A stretch of 64,000 bases of DNA from Pseudomonas sp. ERMR1:02. Its GTDB lineage: Bacteria > Pseudomonadota > Gammaproteobacteria > Pseudomonadales > Pseudomonadaceae. The stretch lies in NCBI RefSeq assembly GCF_002277815.1, contig NZ_NKJI01000020.1:1-64000 (forward strand), in the 5' to 3' direction. Shown here one piece after another: positions 20,095-29,022 of this stretch (within the stretch, counting starts at the first letter, position 1; the number at the start of each line of letters is the position of its first letter). Below the pieces are notes generated by a model that saw only the letters and a list, made by a program, of their open reading frames with translations, was not told the DNA's origin and made no database searches. A program made the translations under genes and the position numbers.

Positions 20095-20152
20095 GCGTCC
20101 AGACTACCCAGGGTGAGTGAAAACGCCTGCGATTGTCTAACCTGGCCAATGC

Positions 20153-20602
20153 CGGTACTCCGCCTTGATGCGGGACATCGAGAAGGACGTCCTGTCATTC
20201 TGTGAGCAGGCGGGGATGGGTGTCCTTGCCTATTCCACGCTTCAATCGGGGCTACTTTCCGGCAGCATGACGCGCCAACGCATCTCGCAACTGCCCGAAG
20301 ACGATTGGCGCAAGACCCGAAGCGCTGACTTCCAGGAGCCCCGTTTGAGTGCCAACCTGGCATTGGTTGACGTCATGGCACGCATCGGAGAAAGGCACGG
20401 CGTGAGCGCTGCTGCGGTCGCGATCGCCTGGGTTCTTCGCAAACCGGTAGTGACGGGCGCCATTGTCGGTACCCGCCGTCCCGCACAAGTAGACGGGCTG
20501 ATTGCAGCCTCGGAGTTACGCATTAGCGCCGCGGAAATCGACGAAATTCGACCGTTCCTGCCGTCGGGCACGGGAACAAATGTCCCTGGCAGCGCCGCCT
20601 GA
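20153..20602 (+). pseudogene. aldo/keto reductase, C-terminal fragment
   Basis: The open stretch carries only the last 145 or so residues of an aldo/keto reductase: VLSFCEQAGMGVLAYSTLQS, GLLSGSMT, SAAAVAIAWVLRKPVVTGAI and VGTRRPAQVDGLIAAS. The N-terminal half with the catalytic Asp-Tyr-Lys-His set is missing, so a functional enzyme is excluded. Homology begins abruptly near 20156, at a boundary with trmK's downstream DNA. Confidence 0.8.
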
Positions 20603-20647
20603 CACTATTGAGCAGGTCGCCGGGTCGTTCGGCTGCTGTACGTTTAG

Positions 20648-21529
20648 TCAGGCTGTGTTACGCCTGACTGAATCTTTCTGGATGGCTTGAAAAACCTCCT
20701 GCTCGCGGCGAAGGGGCTTCTCGAATACCCAGCATTTCAATGAGATACGTTCCATTACGCTGTGTTGAGTCGTGTTACTCACATAACGTGGCTGCTTTGA
20801 TTCTTTCATCGCTTGGCGTAGTTCGCGTGTGAACTTGAGCTGAATGTTGTGTTTTTTGAAAAGTTGTGCGAGGTGGGGAAGCTGCAAGTAGAGAAAACCC
20901 TTCGATGGGGTGCAGTGGTTGTAGGGCACACCCTTGCGGTCAAGGATCTCAAGCGCACTCCAGAACTCGATCAATATGTCGGCGGGTGCCGGTGTCCTGG
21001 CGCCAATGCTGGTCAGGTCGGGGACTGACAATCCTAACTGGTGGGAGGCGAGCGCAAGTTGCTCATGGATCGCGGTGCGGATGGCGTTGTCGCAGGTACG
21101 ACTCAATTCTCTGAGCAGTGCAACCCGGTGGCGTGAGAGCGCTATAAGTTGAGCAACATTTGGCGATTCAGAGCGAGAAGTGCTGTCCTTGGTCCAATGG
21201 TCCCACAACACGTCGTCGCATTCTTCCTGATAACGAATGATCTTGGCGCGAAATTCAGGTTTTACGTCGTTCTGGCTGATTGAGTAGAGCCAGGCCGGAA
21301 GCTTGCGCAGGGGGAGGCAGGTCAACCCGAATTGCTTGCCATCCCCTCCAGTTGTGGTTATTTCAACCATGACGGAGTTAAATCTCTCCCCCAGTTTTTG
21401 GAGCTGCGTTTTCCAGTCCAGTCCCATATTTGTGACGATCGGCTTCATAGCAACGAACGGATCAATATCCCGACCTACCAGAACTACCGTGTCCTCGTAG
21501 AACGGGACAGACATCAGACGCTCCTGCAT
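20648..21529 (-). CDS. phage antirepressor-like protein (P22_AR_N domain)
   Basis: 293 residues. The N-terminal 120 residues resemble the P22 antirepressor N-domain: VPFYEDTVVLVGRDIDPFVA, MKPIVTNMGLDWKTQLQKL, and LTCLPLRKLPAWLYSISQN. The rest is helical without a recognised domain. ATG 21529 has AGGAG 8 bases upstream. Such proteins inactivate phage repressors in prophages, but no other phage gene is near, and the gene is flanked by remnants. It may be a domesticated or stranded phage gene. Confidence 0.8.
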   Translation of the reverse strand: MQERLMSVPFYEDTVVLVGRDIDPFVAMKPIVTNMGLDWKTQLQKLGERFNSVMVEITTTGGDGKQFGLTCLPLRKLPAWLYSISQNDVKPEFRAKIIRYQEECDDVLWDHWTKDSTSRSESPNVAQLIALSRHRVALLRELSRTCDNAIRTAIHEQLALASHQLGLSVPDLTSIGARTPAPADILIEFWSALEILDRKGVPYNHCTPSKGFLYLQLPHLAQLFKKHNIQLKFTRELRQAMKESKQPRYVSNTTQHSVMERISLKCWVFEKPLRREQEVFQAIQKDSVRRNTA

Positions 21530-21644
21530 GGCGGTACTCCTAAAATTGCGGCTCCATGCTCGAATATCCGCCGAGCAAAAACCGGTAAGAACCCGAATTC
21601 AAAATGCCACGTCATCGATTGTAGGAGATTTGCGAAGGTGCGCT

Positions 21645-21694
21645 AGTGGCCGATTGCTTCCTGTCAAGAATGTCAGTACCCGACCCAACGCTGC
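21645..21694. repeat. degenerate dispersed repeat, copy 1
   Basis: GGCCGATTGCTTCCTGTC followed by CGACCCAACGCTG matches the copy at 38802-38860 (GGCCGATTGGTGCCTGTC, CGACCCAAAGCTG). Confidence 0.6.
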
Positions 21695-21793
21695 CACCTC
21701 TGCAAGAGGCGATTTTTTCGTTTTATTCATCGAACTTATGTGAATCTGGTATTAGTGCGATGTGATTGGCGCGGTTTATCGATTAATGGATGA

Positions 21794-22190
21794 AAGGCCG
21801 ACGGCCGTAAAGGGTTCCAGAACATTCTCCTGCGGCGAGGATTCTCCACGTACCTGATCGACCAGCCGCGCCGTGGCGATGCGGGACGCAGCCTGGTTGA
21901 AACGACGATCAAACCGGTGCCGAACGAGCAACTGTGGTTCAACCAATTCCGCATCGGCCTGTGGCCCGAAAGCTTCAAGGGCAGCCAGTTTCCTCGTGGG
22001 CAGGCGGCATTGGAGCAGTTCTTTCAGTCGATGACGCCCAATACCGGGCCTTACGACATTGACGTCGCATCCAATGGCGTTTGCGCTCTGTTGGAAAAGA
22101 CCGGGCCGGCCATCTTGGTCACCTACAAACTTGATGGACTGGATATTGCTGCCAACGTTTACACCCCGGCGAAAGGAAGCCGGAATACAT
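21794..22190 (+). pseudogene. alpha/beta hydrolase fragment
   Basis: An internal piece only: DGRKGFQNILLRRGFSTYLI, DQPRRGDAGRS and ALLEKTGPAILVT are typical of a secreted alpha/beta hydrolase family whose nucleophile elbow should follow GPAILVT. Instead the frame runs into unrelated YKLDGLDIAANVYTPA and stops at 22190. Both the N-terminus and the catalytic half are lost. Confidence 0.65.
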
Positions 22191-22194
22191 AACA

Positions 22195-22584
22195 ATGCTG
22201 GTGGCCATTTTTGGCACCACCATCAGCCCTATCTTTTTTTCTGGCAGGCATCGCAGGAAGTTGAAGACATGGCCGCCGCCCCCGATGCCCGGCCACTGAT
22301 TGATGCGCCCGACCAGGCACGAAGCAGCTTTAGCCGCATTCAAGCGGATACGATCGTGGGCATGGGATTCTCTAACATCATTGCTTTTTTTATCATGTTG
22401 ACCACGGCCGTCACACTCAATATGCATGGTGTCACAGACATTCAATCATCCTCCCAGGCGGCCAGTGCCTTGCGACCGATTGCGGGGGAGTTCGCTTTTT
22501 GGTTGTTCAGTGGGGGCATCATTGGCACCGGCATGTTAGCGGTCCCTGTGCTGGCCGGCTCGGCCGCTTATGCAGTGTCCGGCA
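22195..22584 (+). pseudogene. NRAMP divalent metal transporter fragment
   Basis: VAIFGTTIS then PYLFFWQASQEVEDMAAAPD, and later MGFSNIIAFFIMLTTAVTLN and AFWLFSGGIIGTGMLAVPVL correspond to the middle of an NRAMP Mn/Fe transporter. One base is lost near 22231. The sequence leaves the family at about 22578 (after GSAAYAVSG). Without its first and last helices the product cannot function. Confidence 0.7.
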
Positions 22585-22716
22585 CAACTGGTTGTGATCG
22601 CTATGTTCTGGGGCTTCATTGCGATGTAGAGCATCTTCTACGTGGTACTGCATCTGTCGATCCAGGAGACCACCATGTTCGGCAAACTCGACCTGCAATG
22701 CATCGACACCCTGTGA
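22585..22716 (+). pseudogene. membrane protein C-terminal remnant
   Basis: One frame reads QLVVIAMFWGFIAM, a TAG stop, then SIFYVVLHLSIQETTMFGKL and ends at TGA 22714. The hydrophobic segment and clean end look like the tail of an unrelated membrane protein joined to the NRAMP piece. Family unknown. Confidence 0.3.
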
Positions 22717-22929
22717 CGCCCGCTGTTTCGCTTTTCTCGGTGGCACATCGAAGATCGTGGTACTGACTCGTCCTGAATAGGGTTTACACCTTCTGGCTTC
22801 TTATCGGGAATAGTGAACTGTCGGAACTGAATCGGGTCTACGACACATGGAAGATTCAGTAACAACATGGCCGGCGGTGCTGATCAAATCAACCGGGCCA
22901 GCCCTTAAAGCACTCAGTAGGAATCAAAC

Positions 22930-23259
22930 ATGTCTAAGACGCTTGTTGCTATTTTGTTGTCCGCCGTTGTTGGTATGGTTGCCGGTAATGCAATGGCTGC
23001 TGATGGCCAGTGGAAAAAAGATCACCCACGTCGAGCTGAAGTAAATAGTCGTCTGGCCAACCAGAACAAGCGTATCCATAACGAAGTCAAAGAGGGTGAA
23101 ATTACCAAGGCACAGGCGGCCAATCTGCATAAGGAAGACCACCAGATTCGTCAGGAAGAACGGAGCATGGCTAGCAAGAATGGCGGGCACATCACCAAGC
23201 AGGAGCAAAAGCGGCTTAACCAGCAAGAAAATGCGGTAAGCCACCAGATTGGTAGCTAG
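22930..23259 (+). CDS. small secreted basic protein (109 residues)
   Basis: ATG 22930 with an AGGAAT site opens a clear signal peptide (TLVAILLSAVVGMVAGNAMA, cleavage after AMA). The mature part is hydrophilic and probably helical: DGQWKKDHPRRAEVNSRLAN, then EGEITKAQAANLHKEDHQIR and GGHITKQEQKRLNQQEN. Proteins with this WKKDHPRRAEVN pattern are common and uncharacterised in proteobacteria. A strong terminator follows at 23330-23362, so it is probably a single-gene unit. Confidence 0.85.
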   Translation: MSKTLVAILLSAVVGMVAGNAMAADGQWKKDHPRRAEVNSRLANQNKRIHNEVKEGEITKAQAANLHKEDHQIRQEERSMASKNGGHITKQEQKRLNQQENAVSHQIGS

Positions 23260-23329
23260 GTTCAATTTTGCTTCTTATGAATGGGTCTCTGTTTTGAGAC
23301 CCTACACCCAGAACAACCTGCAAAGATGA

Positions 23330-23362
23330 GAAAAAGGCCAACGCTTAGCGCTGGCCTTTTTA
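23330..23362 (+). terminator. Rho-independent terminator
   Basis: AAAAAGGCCAACGC and its complement GCGCTGGCCTTTTT form a near-perfect stem ending in a T run, 70 bases after the secreted-protein gene. Confidence 0.88.
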
Positions 23363-23432
23363 TTGTTCGCGAGAAGACGTTTAAAGCTCTCTCCTCGCTC
23401 GCCGCCGGTAAACGGACAGTTTTAACCATGGA

Positions 23433-23575
23433 TCAGGTGGCCTCGCAGTGTTCAGTGTGGTTCAAAGAAATGTTCCATGGCAGCAACTCGCTCACCCGAT
23501 TGATCGGGTGCTCGGCAACGTGCTCAAGCACGTAGGTCAGGTACGCCTGTGGGTTCAAGCCGTTTAGCTTGGCAG
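23433..23575 (-). pseudogene. IS66-family transposase (TnpC) C-terminal remnant
   Basis: On the minus strand the frame reads AKLNGLNPQAYLTYVLEHVA, then EHPINRVSELLPWNISL and a stop at 23433-23435. This is the standard end of an IS66 TnpC protein. Everything upstream of AKLN is unrelated, so only 45 codons remain. Confidence 0.75.
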
Positions 23576-23979
23576 TTCCCACCGGGCTCGGGTGATGGCT
23601 GGATGTTCAAAACTATCGTCCGGGTCATGTTGCGCGACGACATAGCGAATGCCGTTCACCAGCTCTTGGGCGCGTTCGAACACTGGCAGCATTAGCGGCG
23701 GCGGCAATGATCCGGCTCTTGCGTTGCCCCCAGTTGCCGGCGGGGAGGGTTTAAGCATCGAGGCTCGGCTTTTCAGAGGCGCGACGGTCAAGCAAATCGC
23801 GCAACCAACGGCATCGTTCGCCGCGTCGATGTGGGCGCGTGCTGATTGCAGCGCCTGCTTGGTCGAGATAGCTGCACTGCAAACCTTCGTCAGTAACGGT
23901 GGTAGCGATCAATGGGCGGCCGGCTAAAGAGTGTTCGCGCAGCTATATTCAAGCGACGAACAAAAATGTAGAGGCGCGC
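23576..23979. other. remnant-like stretch with no recognised gene
   Basis: A minus-strand frame (23564-23791) runs from the IS66 tail with ERAQELVNGIRYVVAQHDPD, but I do not recognise it and it has no ribosome site. The rest is unassigned. Confidence 0.35.
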
Positions 23980-24273
23980 ATGAGACAACGGGGCGAACGA
24001 TATTGGGCATGGGCAGATCCGGCGCTGCACTGCAGAACGCATGATGAAACGCTCGATGATGGAACGACCATAGATGTACAAGTAAGGCTTTCCAGCGCGG
24101 GTAGCACTCAAATGTTCATCGGAGTTTACGCAACCAGCGGCATGCACATTTTTGAAGAAATCTGTGATTGCCGCCCTGGCGAATCAATGACTCGGGCCCT
24201 CGCTTGGGGAGTTGGGCGCGCTCGTCGTGTGGCAACCGAGGCGGCACTGCACAAAGGCATAGATGAAAAGTAA
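23980..24273 (+). CDS. small conserved protein, paralogue of 7796-8032
   Basis: 97 residues from ATG 23980, which has GAGG 5 bases upstream. The core DETLDDGTTIDVQVRLSSAG, MFIGVYATSGMHI and ALAWGVGRA parallels the protein at 7796. It has an extra N-terminal stretch (RGERYWAWADPALHCRTH). There is no signal peptide, membrane helix or known domain. It precedes the small helical protein gene and the first RsbRD-type kinase. Confidence 0.75.
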   Translation: MRQRGERYWAWADPALHCRTHDETLDDGTTIDVQVRLSSAGSTQMFIGVYATSGMHIFEEICDCRPGESMTRALAWGVGRARRVATEAALHKGIDEK

Positions 24274-24370
24274 TCACCTCTTAAACACCTCCTTTACCGA
24301 TTATCCTCTTCTTCGAACTTCACAGAATCTGCAGGTATCTATCAAGGCATACACTTCAGTGGCCTTTGTC

Positions 24371-24592
24371 ATGAACGACCATCGTAAAAGCCAAGCATTG
24401 ACGGCGTGGGAAAGATTGTTCAACCAACCCGAAATTCGGATGGACGCCGAAGAGCAGTATGAGGCGCTGCTGCGGCTGGCGGATGATTTTGAAGAAGACG
24501 GAATTATCAGCCCTGAAGAACGAAGAGCGCTCATCGAGAAGGCAACGGTTTTCTACGCGCAATCTGTTGCGGGTGTAGGCGAAGGCACCTAG
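24371..24592 (+). CDS. small acidic helical protein, related to 50486-50797
   Basis: 73 residues from ATG 24371; a start at 24263 overlapping the previous stop would add 36 residues that lack conservation. The core ALTAWERLFNQPEIRM, YEALLRLADDFEEDGIISPE and ALIEKATVFYAQSVAG matches the protein at 50486 segment by segment. Both lie tail-to-tail with, or near, an RsbRD-type kinase. No function is known. The start is the weak point of this call. Confidence 0.6.
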   Translation: MNDHRKSQALTAWERLFNQPEIRMDAEEQYEALLRLADDFEEDGIISPEERRALIEKATVFYAQSVAGVGEGT

Positions 24593-24661
24593 CGCTGGAA
24601 AAAGTAATGCGCGCGCTTTGTGCGTAAAAAATGAACAGCAGCTGTCCACCCTGGCTCTCAT

Positions 24662-25789
24662 CTATTTGAACACCGGTAAAATCACACGAAAAATCGTGCC
24701 CTGCTCCAGCGTCGACTCGACCTCTATTGTCCCACCATGGCCCTCTACGATCTGAGCGGCTATGAATAATCCCAGCCCGAGACCAGACGATGCTCCTTGC
24801 GCTCCCTCAGAATACTTGGAATAACGACCTTCTGGATTGAACAGAGAAGGCAGTTCGCTGGGAGGAATAGGCTTTCCGTAATTTTGCACGCAAAAGCGCG
24901 CAGTGGTGCCATCCCCGTCCAACGATACATAAATTGGAAGATGTGCGTTTCCGTGTCGCACCGCGTTACCAACAAGATTCGAGAAAACTTGTGCCATGCG
25001 TGATGGGTCGTACAGGCCCGCTACCGATTCCGTATCGGTGAATACGATTTGCGCTCTGGGATGGGCGATCGTGAGTTCTTCAACGACTGCCCTGCACACA
25101 GGAGTCAGGTCAGTGTTTTCCGGTCGCACCGGGATACCAGTGCCCAAGTTACAGCGCGCCAGGTCAAGCAGGTCGTTCACTATCTGGTTTGCGTTTTGAA
25201 CACTTGTAGAAATCTGCGAAATTATTTTTTTTCCGCGGGCGCCCAGTTCTTCAGTTTGTCTCAACAAATCCGCGCCGAGCGTCACGGCACCCAAGGGTGT
25301 GCGAAGGTCGTGGCCTAACACGCCCAAGACTGTTTTTCGAGTGGTTTCCACCGCTCGCCCATACGCTGCTATCGACTCGACAAGCGCCTGATCGATGGCC
25401 TCGTTGAAGCGAATCATGTCCAAAATTTGATGGTCTTCCCCTGCGTATCCTTGGGCTAACCATAGCCTGAGGACACTCGACCTGAGGGCGCGGTATTCGG
25501 AGACCATTTGGTCCATCGTGAAACCTGCCACCAGGCGTGTAATGGCGTGACTTTGTGCGGCTGATTCTTCCTTTTTTACAGGGCCGAGTCCGAGGGACTT
25601 ATCGATCTGCTCTTGAGAGGTTTGAGAGCTAAGCATATCCAGGGCAACAGTCCGCAAAATATACTCAGCGTGGTTCCTCAAACCTGGTTGATCCAGAGGA
25701 GGCAGCGGGGTATCCACAGACCTGGCAAATTCTTCCCATGCTTGCAAAATAGGCTCAAGGTTTTTGAGGATGAAATCTGAAAGTCGCAT
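24662..25789 (-). CDS. soluble histidine kinase with RsbRD-like N-terminus (copy 1)
   Basis: 375 residues, intact, no membrane helix. Residues 1-130 form an all-helical RsbRD-like input region (LSDFILKNLEPILQAWEEFA, QMVSEYRALRSSVLRLWLA). Then come the H-box LGVLGHDLRTPLGAVTLGAD near residue 175, the N-box LVGNAVRHG and the G-boxes GLGLGLFIAAQIVEGHGG. Paralogues are at 52044-53175 and 59424-60578. A single-domain response regulator starts 172 bases away on the other strand and is the likely partner. The signal is unknown; RsbRD-like domains occur in stress-signalling proteins. Confidence 0.9.
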   Translation of the reverse strand: MRLSDFILKNLEPILQAWEEFARSVDTPLPPLDQPGLRNHAEYILRTVALDMLSSQTSQEQIDKSLGLGPVKKEESAAQSHAITRLVAGFTMDQMVSEYRALRSSVLRLWLAQGYAGEDHQILDMIRFNEAIDQALVESIAAYGRAVETTRKTVLGVLGHDLRTPLGAVTLGADLLRQTEELGARGKKIISQISTSVQNANQIVNDLLDLARCNLGTGIPVRPENTDLTPVCRAVVEELTIAHPRAQIVFTDTESVAGLYDPSRMAQVFSNLVGNAVRHGNAHLPIYVSLDGDGTTARFCVQNYGKPIPPSELPSLFNPEGRYSKYSEGAQGASSGLGLGLFIAAQIVEGHGGTIEVESTLEQGTIFRVILPVFK

Positions 25790-25961
25790 GGAAAACCCTA
25801 CTAGCGTCCTGATTATGACGTTACCAGTCAGACAAATTCAGTCGATAAAACCAGATTAGCGGAACGCCAAAAATCGGCAACCGACCACTGACCGTTGGTC
25901 AGTTGTTTGGAACGCATACTATCGTCGATACCACTAAGTGAGACAAAGGGGAGCTATGCCC

Positions 25962-26318
25962 ATGTCACCATCAGTGTTGGTCGTAGAAGATGATGAAATA
26001 ATGCGTTCTCTGATGGCTGACGCGATTTCGCTGCTGGGTGTCAGTGTGACGGAATGCGCCACGGCCGATGAAGCTATCCCCATTCTGGAAGGCCCGGCTT
26101 CCATAGTTCTAGTGATAACCGATATCTTCATGCCGGGCAGTATGAATGGACTGGAATTGGCAAAAATGATTTGGGCGCGTTGGCCAGACCTGCCGGTTAT
26201 CGTCACCTCCGGTCATAGGTCAGTACTCGACGGGCTACCGACTAACGCAATGTTTCTGAGTAAGCCGTGGACAACCGATTTGTTGCATCACGCGGTTAGG
26301 ACGTATTTACCTGAGTAA
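25962..26318 (+). CDS. single-domain response regulator
   Basis: 118 residues forming one receiver domain: SVLVVEDDEIM with the acidic pair, the phospho-acceptor Asp in LVITDIFMPG, the Thr/Ser position in VIVTSGHRS, and the conserved Lys in MFLSKPW. There is no output domain, as in CheY-like or phosphorelay proteins. ATG 25962 is preferred because GGGGAG lies 8 bases upstream; ATG 25956 would be too close to it. It is divergent from the kinase at 24662-25789. Confidence 0.9.
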   Translation: MSPSVLVVEDDEIMRSLMADAISLLGVSVTECATADEAIPILEGPASIVLVITDIFMPGSMNGLELAKMIWARWPDLPVIVTSGHRSVLDGLPTNAMFLSKPWTTDLLHHAVRTYLPE

Positions 26319-26345
26319 TGTCCCGTGCCCAGGCGCGTGATGTGC

Positions 26346-26534
26346 CTAATTAATACTGGATTCGCTGACCGGTTTGCGCTTGCCCAAAACGTAGCAGATG
26401 GTAATGAATGTCGGTGCCTGTGGGCTGGTGGCGGAAGTGATCGCCAGCAGTTTCCAGCCGTCTTTTTGAATGGCGGTATTGGCTTCCTGTGCGCCAAACA
26501 CCTCGATCACTTAATAGGCTTCGTGCATTTCCAT
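26346..26534 (-). pseudogene. small DUF1737-like protein with an in-frame stop
   Basis: From ATG 26534 (GGAG 8 bases upstream) the frame reads MEMHEAY, then TAA at 26511-26513, then continues VIEVFGAQEANTAIQKDGWK and LLAITSATS, to TAG at 26346. The IEVFxAQEAN and GWKLLAI pattern resembles short DUF1737-type proteins. The defect is a substitution rather than an indel, unlike other breaks here. Translation from GTG 26510 is possible but has no ribosome site. Confidence 0.5.
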
Positions 26535-26721
26535 AGAGGCAGCTCCGTGTGGGCGGGGTACTGTGGAGTGTAGGTCGCCACTCGGCCTTTGCTTGCACTA
26601 TCGAATGCACGGCATGCTCATACAAGTTAGGAGCTCAGCGATATTTTTCCGGGTCTAAGTTGCCGGGGATTATGCACGCCAAGACGCTGTCTTGGCAGCG
26701 GGTAGGCCAAGGGGTGAAACC

Positions 26722-27561
26722 ATGACAACACACACATTAACCATTAAAAACTTGCAGTTGAACGTTTCGATCCGTGGTCAAGGCTCACCGCTGCTCTTGC
26801 TCAACGGCCTGGGTGGTTTGATACGTACTTTCGATCCCCTGCGCTATGAACTAGCGGGCTACACGACCATTACGTTGGACGTGCCCGGGGTCGGCAAATC
26901 GCAAACGCCCCGCTGGCCGATGCGTCTGCCGCGCCATGCCGACCTGATCGCCGAGATGCTCAAGCAATTGGGATTCGACCAGGTCGATGTGTTCGGCGTG
27001 AGTTGGGGCGGTGCATTGGCGCAAGAATTCACCCTGCGTTACCCGAGGATGGTGCGCCGGCTGATCCTCGCGGCGACCTCGGCCGGCCCGGCGATGCTGG
27101 TGAAGCCCGCCGACATACTGGATTTTTTTGGCAGGAGCGAAGGCGCCAAACTGCGCAAGCAAGAAGGCTCGCGCAACTCGATAGGGACGCTGCTGCGCTT
27201 CGGTGTGGTGAACGGCATGCTCACGGCCAACCCGCGAACCTATTACTACCAGCTCACCGCCTTGGTCGGCTGGACCAGCTTGCTGCGGTTGTTCCGTCTG
27301 CGCCAGCGCACGCTGATCCTCACCGGCGAACGCGATCCCCTGGTGCGGCTGTACAACGCGCACATCCTGCGCAGCACCATTCGCCGTGCCGAACTGCGCG
27401 TCCTACAGGGGGAGGGGCATTTTTTCGTGGTGACCAGCGCCAGGCGAACCGCCGAAGCGATACGCGAATTCCTCTGCCAGCAATTCGGGGATGAAGAGCC
27501 CGTGCTGATGATCGCCAAGGGCATGTTCAAGCCACGTCTGCTGCAATCCGAGCGGAATTGA
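26722..27561 (+). CDS. alpha/beta hydrolase, PhaZ-like
   Basis: 279 residues, intact. The oxyanion region LLLNGLGGLIRTFDP, nucleophile elbow GVSWGGALAQEF (Ser near residue 95), acid TGERDPLVRLYN and His in GEGHFFVVT make a full triad. DVPGVGKSQTPRWPMR and YYQLTALVGWTSLLRLF closely resemble the intracellular PHA depolymerase PhaZ. However, no pha genes are adjacent and the C-terminus differs, so another ester substrate is possible. ATG 26722 follows AAGGGGTGA. A large inverted repeat closes the unit. Confidence 0.82.
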   Translation: MTTHTLTIKNLQLNVSIRGQGSPLLLLNGLGGLIRTFDPLRYELAGYTTITLDVPGVGKSQTPRWPMRLPRHADLIAEMLKQLGFDQVDVFGVSWGGALAQEFTLRYPRMVRRLILAATSAGPAMLVKPADILDFFGRSEGAKLRKQEGSRNSIGTLLRFGVVNGMLTANPRTYYYQLTALVGWTSLLRLFRLRQRTLILTGERDPLVRLYNAHILRSTIRRAELRVLQGEGHFFVVTSARRTAEAIREFLCQQFGDEEPVLMIAKGMFKPRLLQSERN

Positions 27562-27572
27562 TCGCTGATGCT

Positions 27573-27612
27573 TGCTAATGGGCTTGCCCAAGGTCGTGCA
27601 AGCCCATTAGCA
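27573..27612 (+). terminator. perfect inverted repeat after the hydrolase gene
   Basis: TGCTAATGGGCTTG at 27573-27586 is exactly complementary to CAAGCCCATTAGCA at 27599-27612. No T run follows, so it may be a weak terminator or a 3' stabilising hairpin. Confidence 0.6.
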
Positions 27613-27824
27613 GGCTGGTGAAAAACATAGGCGAGGCAGGCCAGATGATTCTCAGATTTATTATTCCCTCCCAAACGACTGCTTTGGCCGGAAGCGATCG
27701 TTAGTCGTAGAGAGGATGTGCTATCAGGCTGTATACCCTCGTGAAATCCAATATCGGCTGTGTTCATGAGGCAACACGGCCTGAGGAAGCTAGGGCGTAA
27801 AGCCCTAGCAGATAGCAGATGTCA

Positions 27825-28061
27825 CTATTTCTTTTTCGCCGGCTTTTCTGCCTTCTCTGATTTCTTAGCCTTTTCTGGCTTGCTATCAGCTTTTTTTGCA
27901 GATTTCTTTGGTTCGGCATCTTTTTTCTTGTCTTTCTTATCGGAAGATTTCGAAAGAGCCGAGGCCGCAGCTGATTTCTTTGCCGGTGATGCCTTTTTGT
28001 CTTTCAATTCCTTGTTGACGTTCGAAGCTTCACCTTTGCTTTTCTTCTCGTCTTTAGCCAC
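27825..28061 (-). CDS. lysine/alanine-rich histone-like protein
   Basis: 78 residues, about one third lysine, with repeating KK, AKK and PAKK units and almost no hydrophobic residues (ASPAKKSAAASALSKSSDKK). The composition resembles AlgP and eukaryotic H1 tails, suggesting nucleic-acid binding. GTG 28061 has GAGAGG 8 bases upstream and is preferred over GTG 28070. Lysine codons AAA/AAG make the region AT-richer than its surroundings. The function is inferred from composition only. Confidence 0.65.
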   Translation of the reverse strand: MAKDEKKSKGEASNVNKELKDKKASPAKKSAAASALSKSSDKKDKKKDAEPKKSAKKADSKPEKAKKSEKAEKPAKKK

Positions 28062-28248
28062 GTTGACCACCTCTCGGAGTATGCCGGTATTGGCAAATTG
28101 CCTGTGGGATTACCCACTAGCTGATCATTAGGCGAGCGCGTCTAAAAGCGGTTCAAATTTTTTTGATGCGTCGAGCCAGGTTTTGGGTGATGCCCCGATA
28201 GGTACTGAGGGCTGGACATCCTAAATAGGTTGCATATTTCTACCCCCA

Positions 28249-28295
28249 TGTCCGCTTCTGGCCGTTTTCTGCCTGTCGCCACCAGCAGCAATAGG
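28249..28295. repeat. degenerate dispersed repeat, copy 2
   Basis: GTCCGCTTCTGGCCG followed by TCTGCCTGTCGCCACCAGCA matches the 38802 copy over its first half. Confidence 0.6.
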
Positions 28296-28458
28296 TATCT
28301 GTCCAGCGAGACAAACCGCCAACCTACACTCCAACCCCCACCTTTGTACGGGGCCGAGCGAGTAGAAAAACGTGGTTTTCGCGTCCCAAAGAGGTCTCTA
28401 CAAATGAACGACCAACCTGAACTTTCCCTTCGTTTAATCTCCGCGCCAGATGGCACTT

Positions 28459-29022
28459 TTAAACACCGCTATATTGATACACCGTCGCACTCCAATACTG
28501 GCTGCCGTTACGTTTTTGGCGAACCCATCCATCGGCCACCAGTTGTTTGGCGATCATTCGATTCATAAAGCCATGACCGAGCAGCAGAACCGGTCCTTCG
28601 TTGGCAAGGGACTGAAGTCGTCGGGCTGCCGTGCTGGCGCGCATCCTCGCAGTTTCGTCGGATTCGACGCTGCGTGAGTAACCGCACAACCATAAGACTC
28701 GAAGGATAAATGCCCAGGTAAACGGCGATAGCCGTGGCAGTTTCCAGTGACCATAAGGCAGTTGCGCTTCACAGAAAAGCGCGTCGACAAGGGCGGGCTT
28801 CAGGCCAAGAGCCAGGACGGAGGTCAGCGCACGAGGCGCGCTGCTTGAGACAATCACCTTGGCGGTTGCGGCGAGCTGCATGCTGGCATCCGGGACTGGT
28901 TGGTTGGTAATTTCGGACCGGTTGTATTGCTCGATCCAGTCTTTCATATCGAGCGCTGAAATTTTGTCGGTTGCGACCAGTTTTGGCTGGCCGTGACGCA
29001 TCAGGATTATTTCCCTACTCAC
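28459..29022 (-). CDS. histidine phosphatase family protein
   Basis: 187 residues. The RHG motif is at the start (IILMRHGQPKL, nucleophilic His near residue 9) and a second His is in VLLLGHGFMNRM near residue 150. SSSAPRALTSVLALG sits in the phospho-pocket position. The substrate is unknown. The start at 29022 overlaps the stop of the epimerase gene, so it is the last gene of a coupled operon 30530-29019-28459. Confidence 0.88.
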   Translation of the reverse strand: MSREIILMRHGQPKLVATDKISALDMKDWIEQYNRSEITNQPVPDASMQLAATAKVIVSSSAPRALTSVLALGLKPALVDALFCEAQLPYGHWKLPRLSPFTWAFILRVLWLCGYSRSVESDETARMRASTAARRLQSLANEGPVLLLGHGFMNRMIAKQLVADGWVRQKRNGSQYWSATVYQYSGV

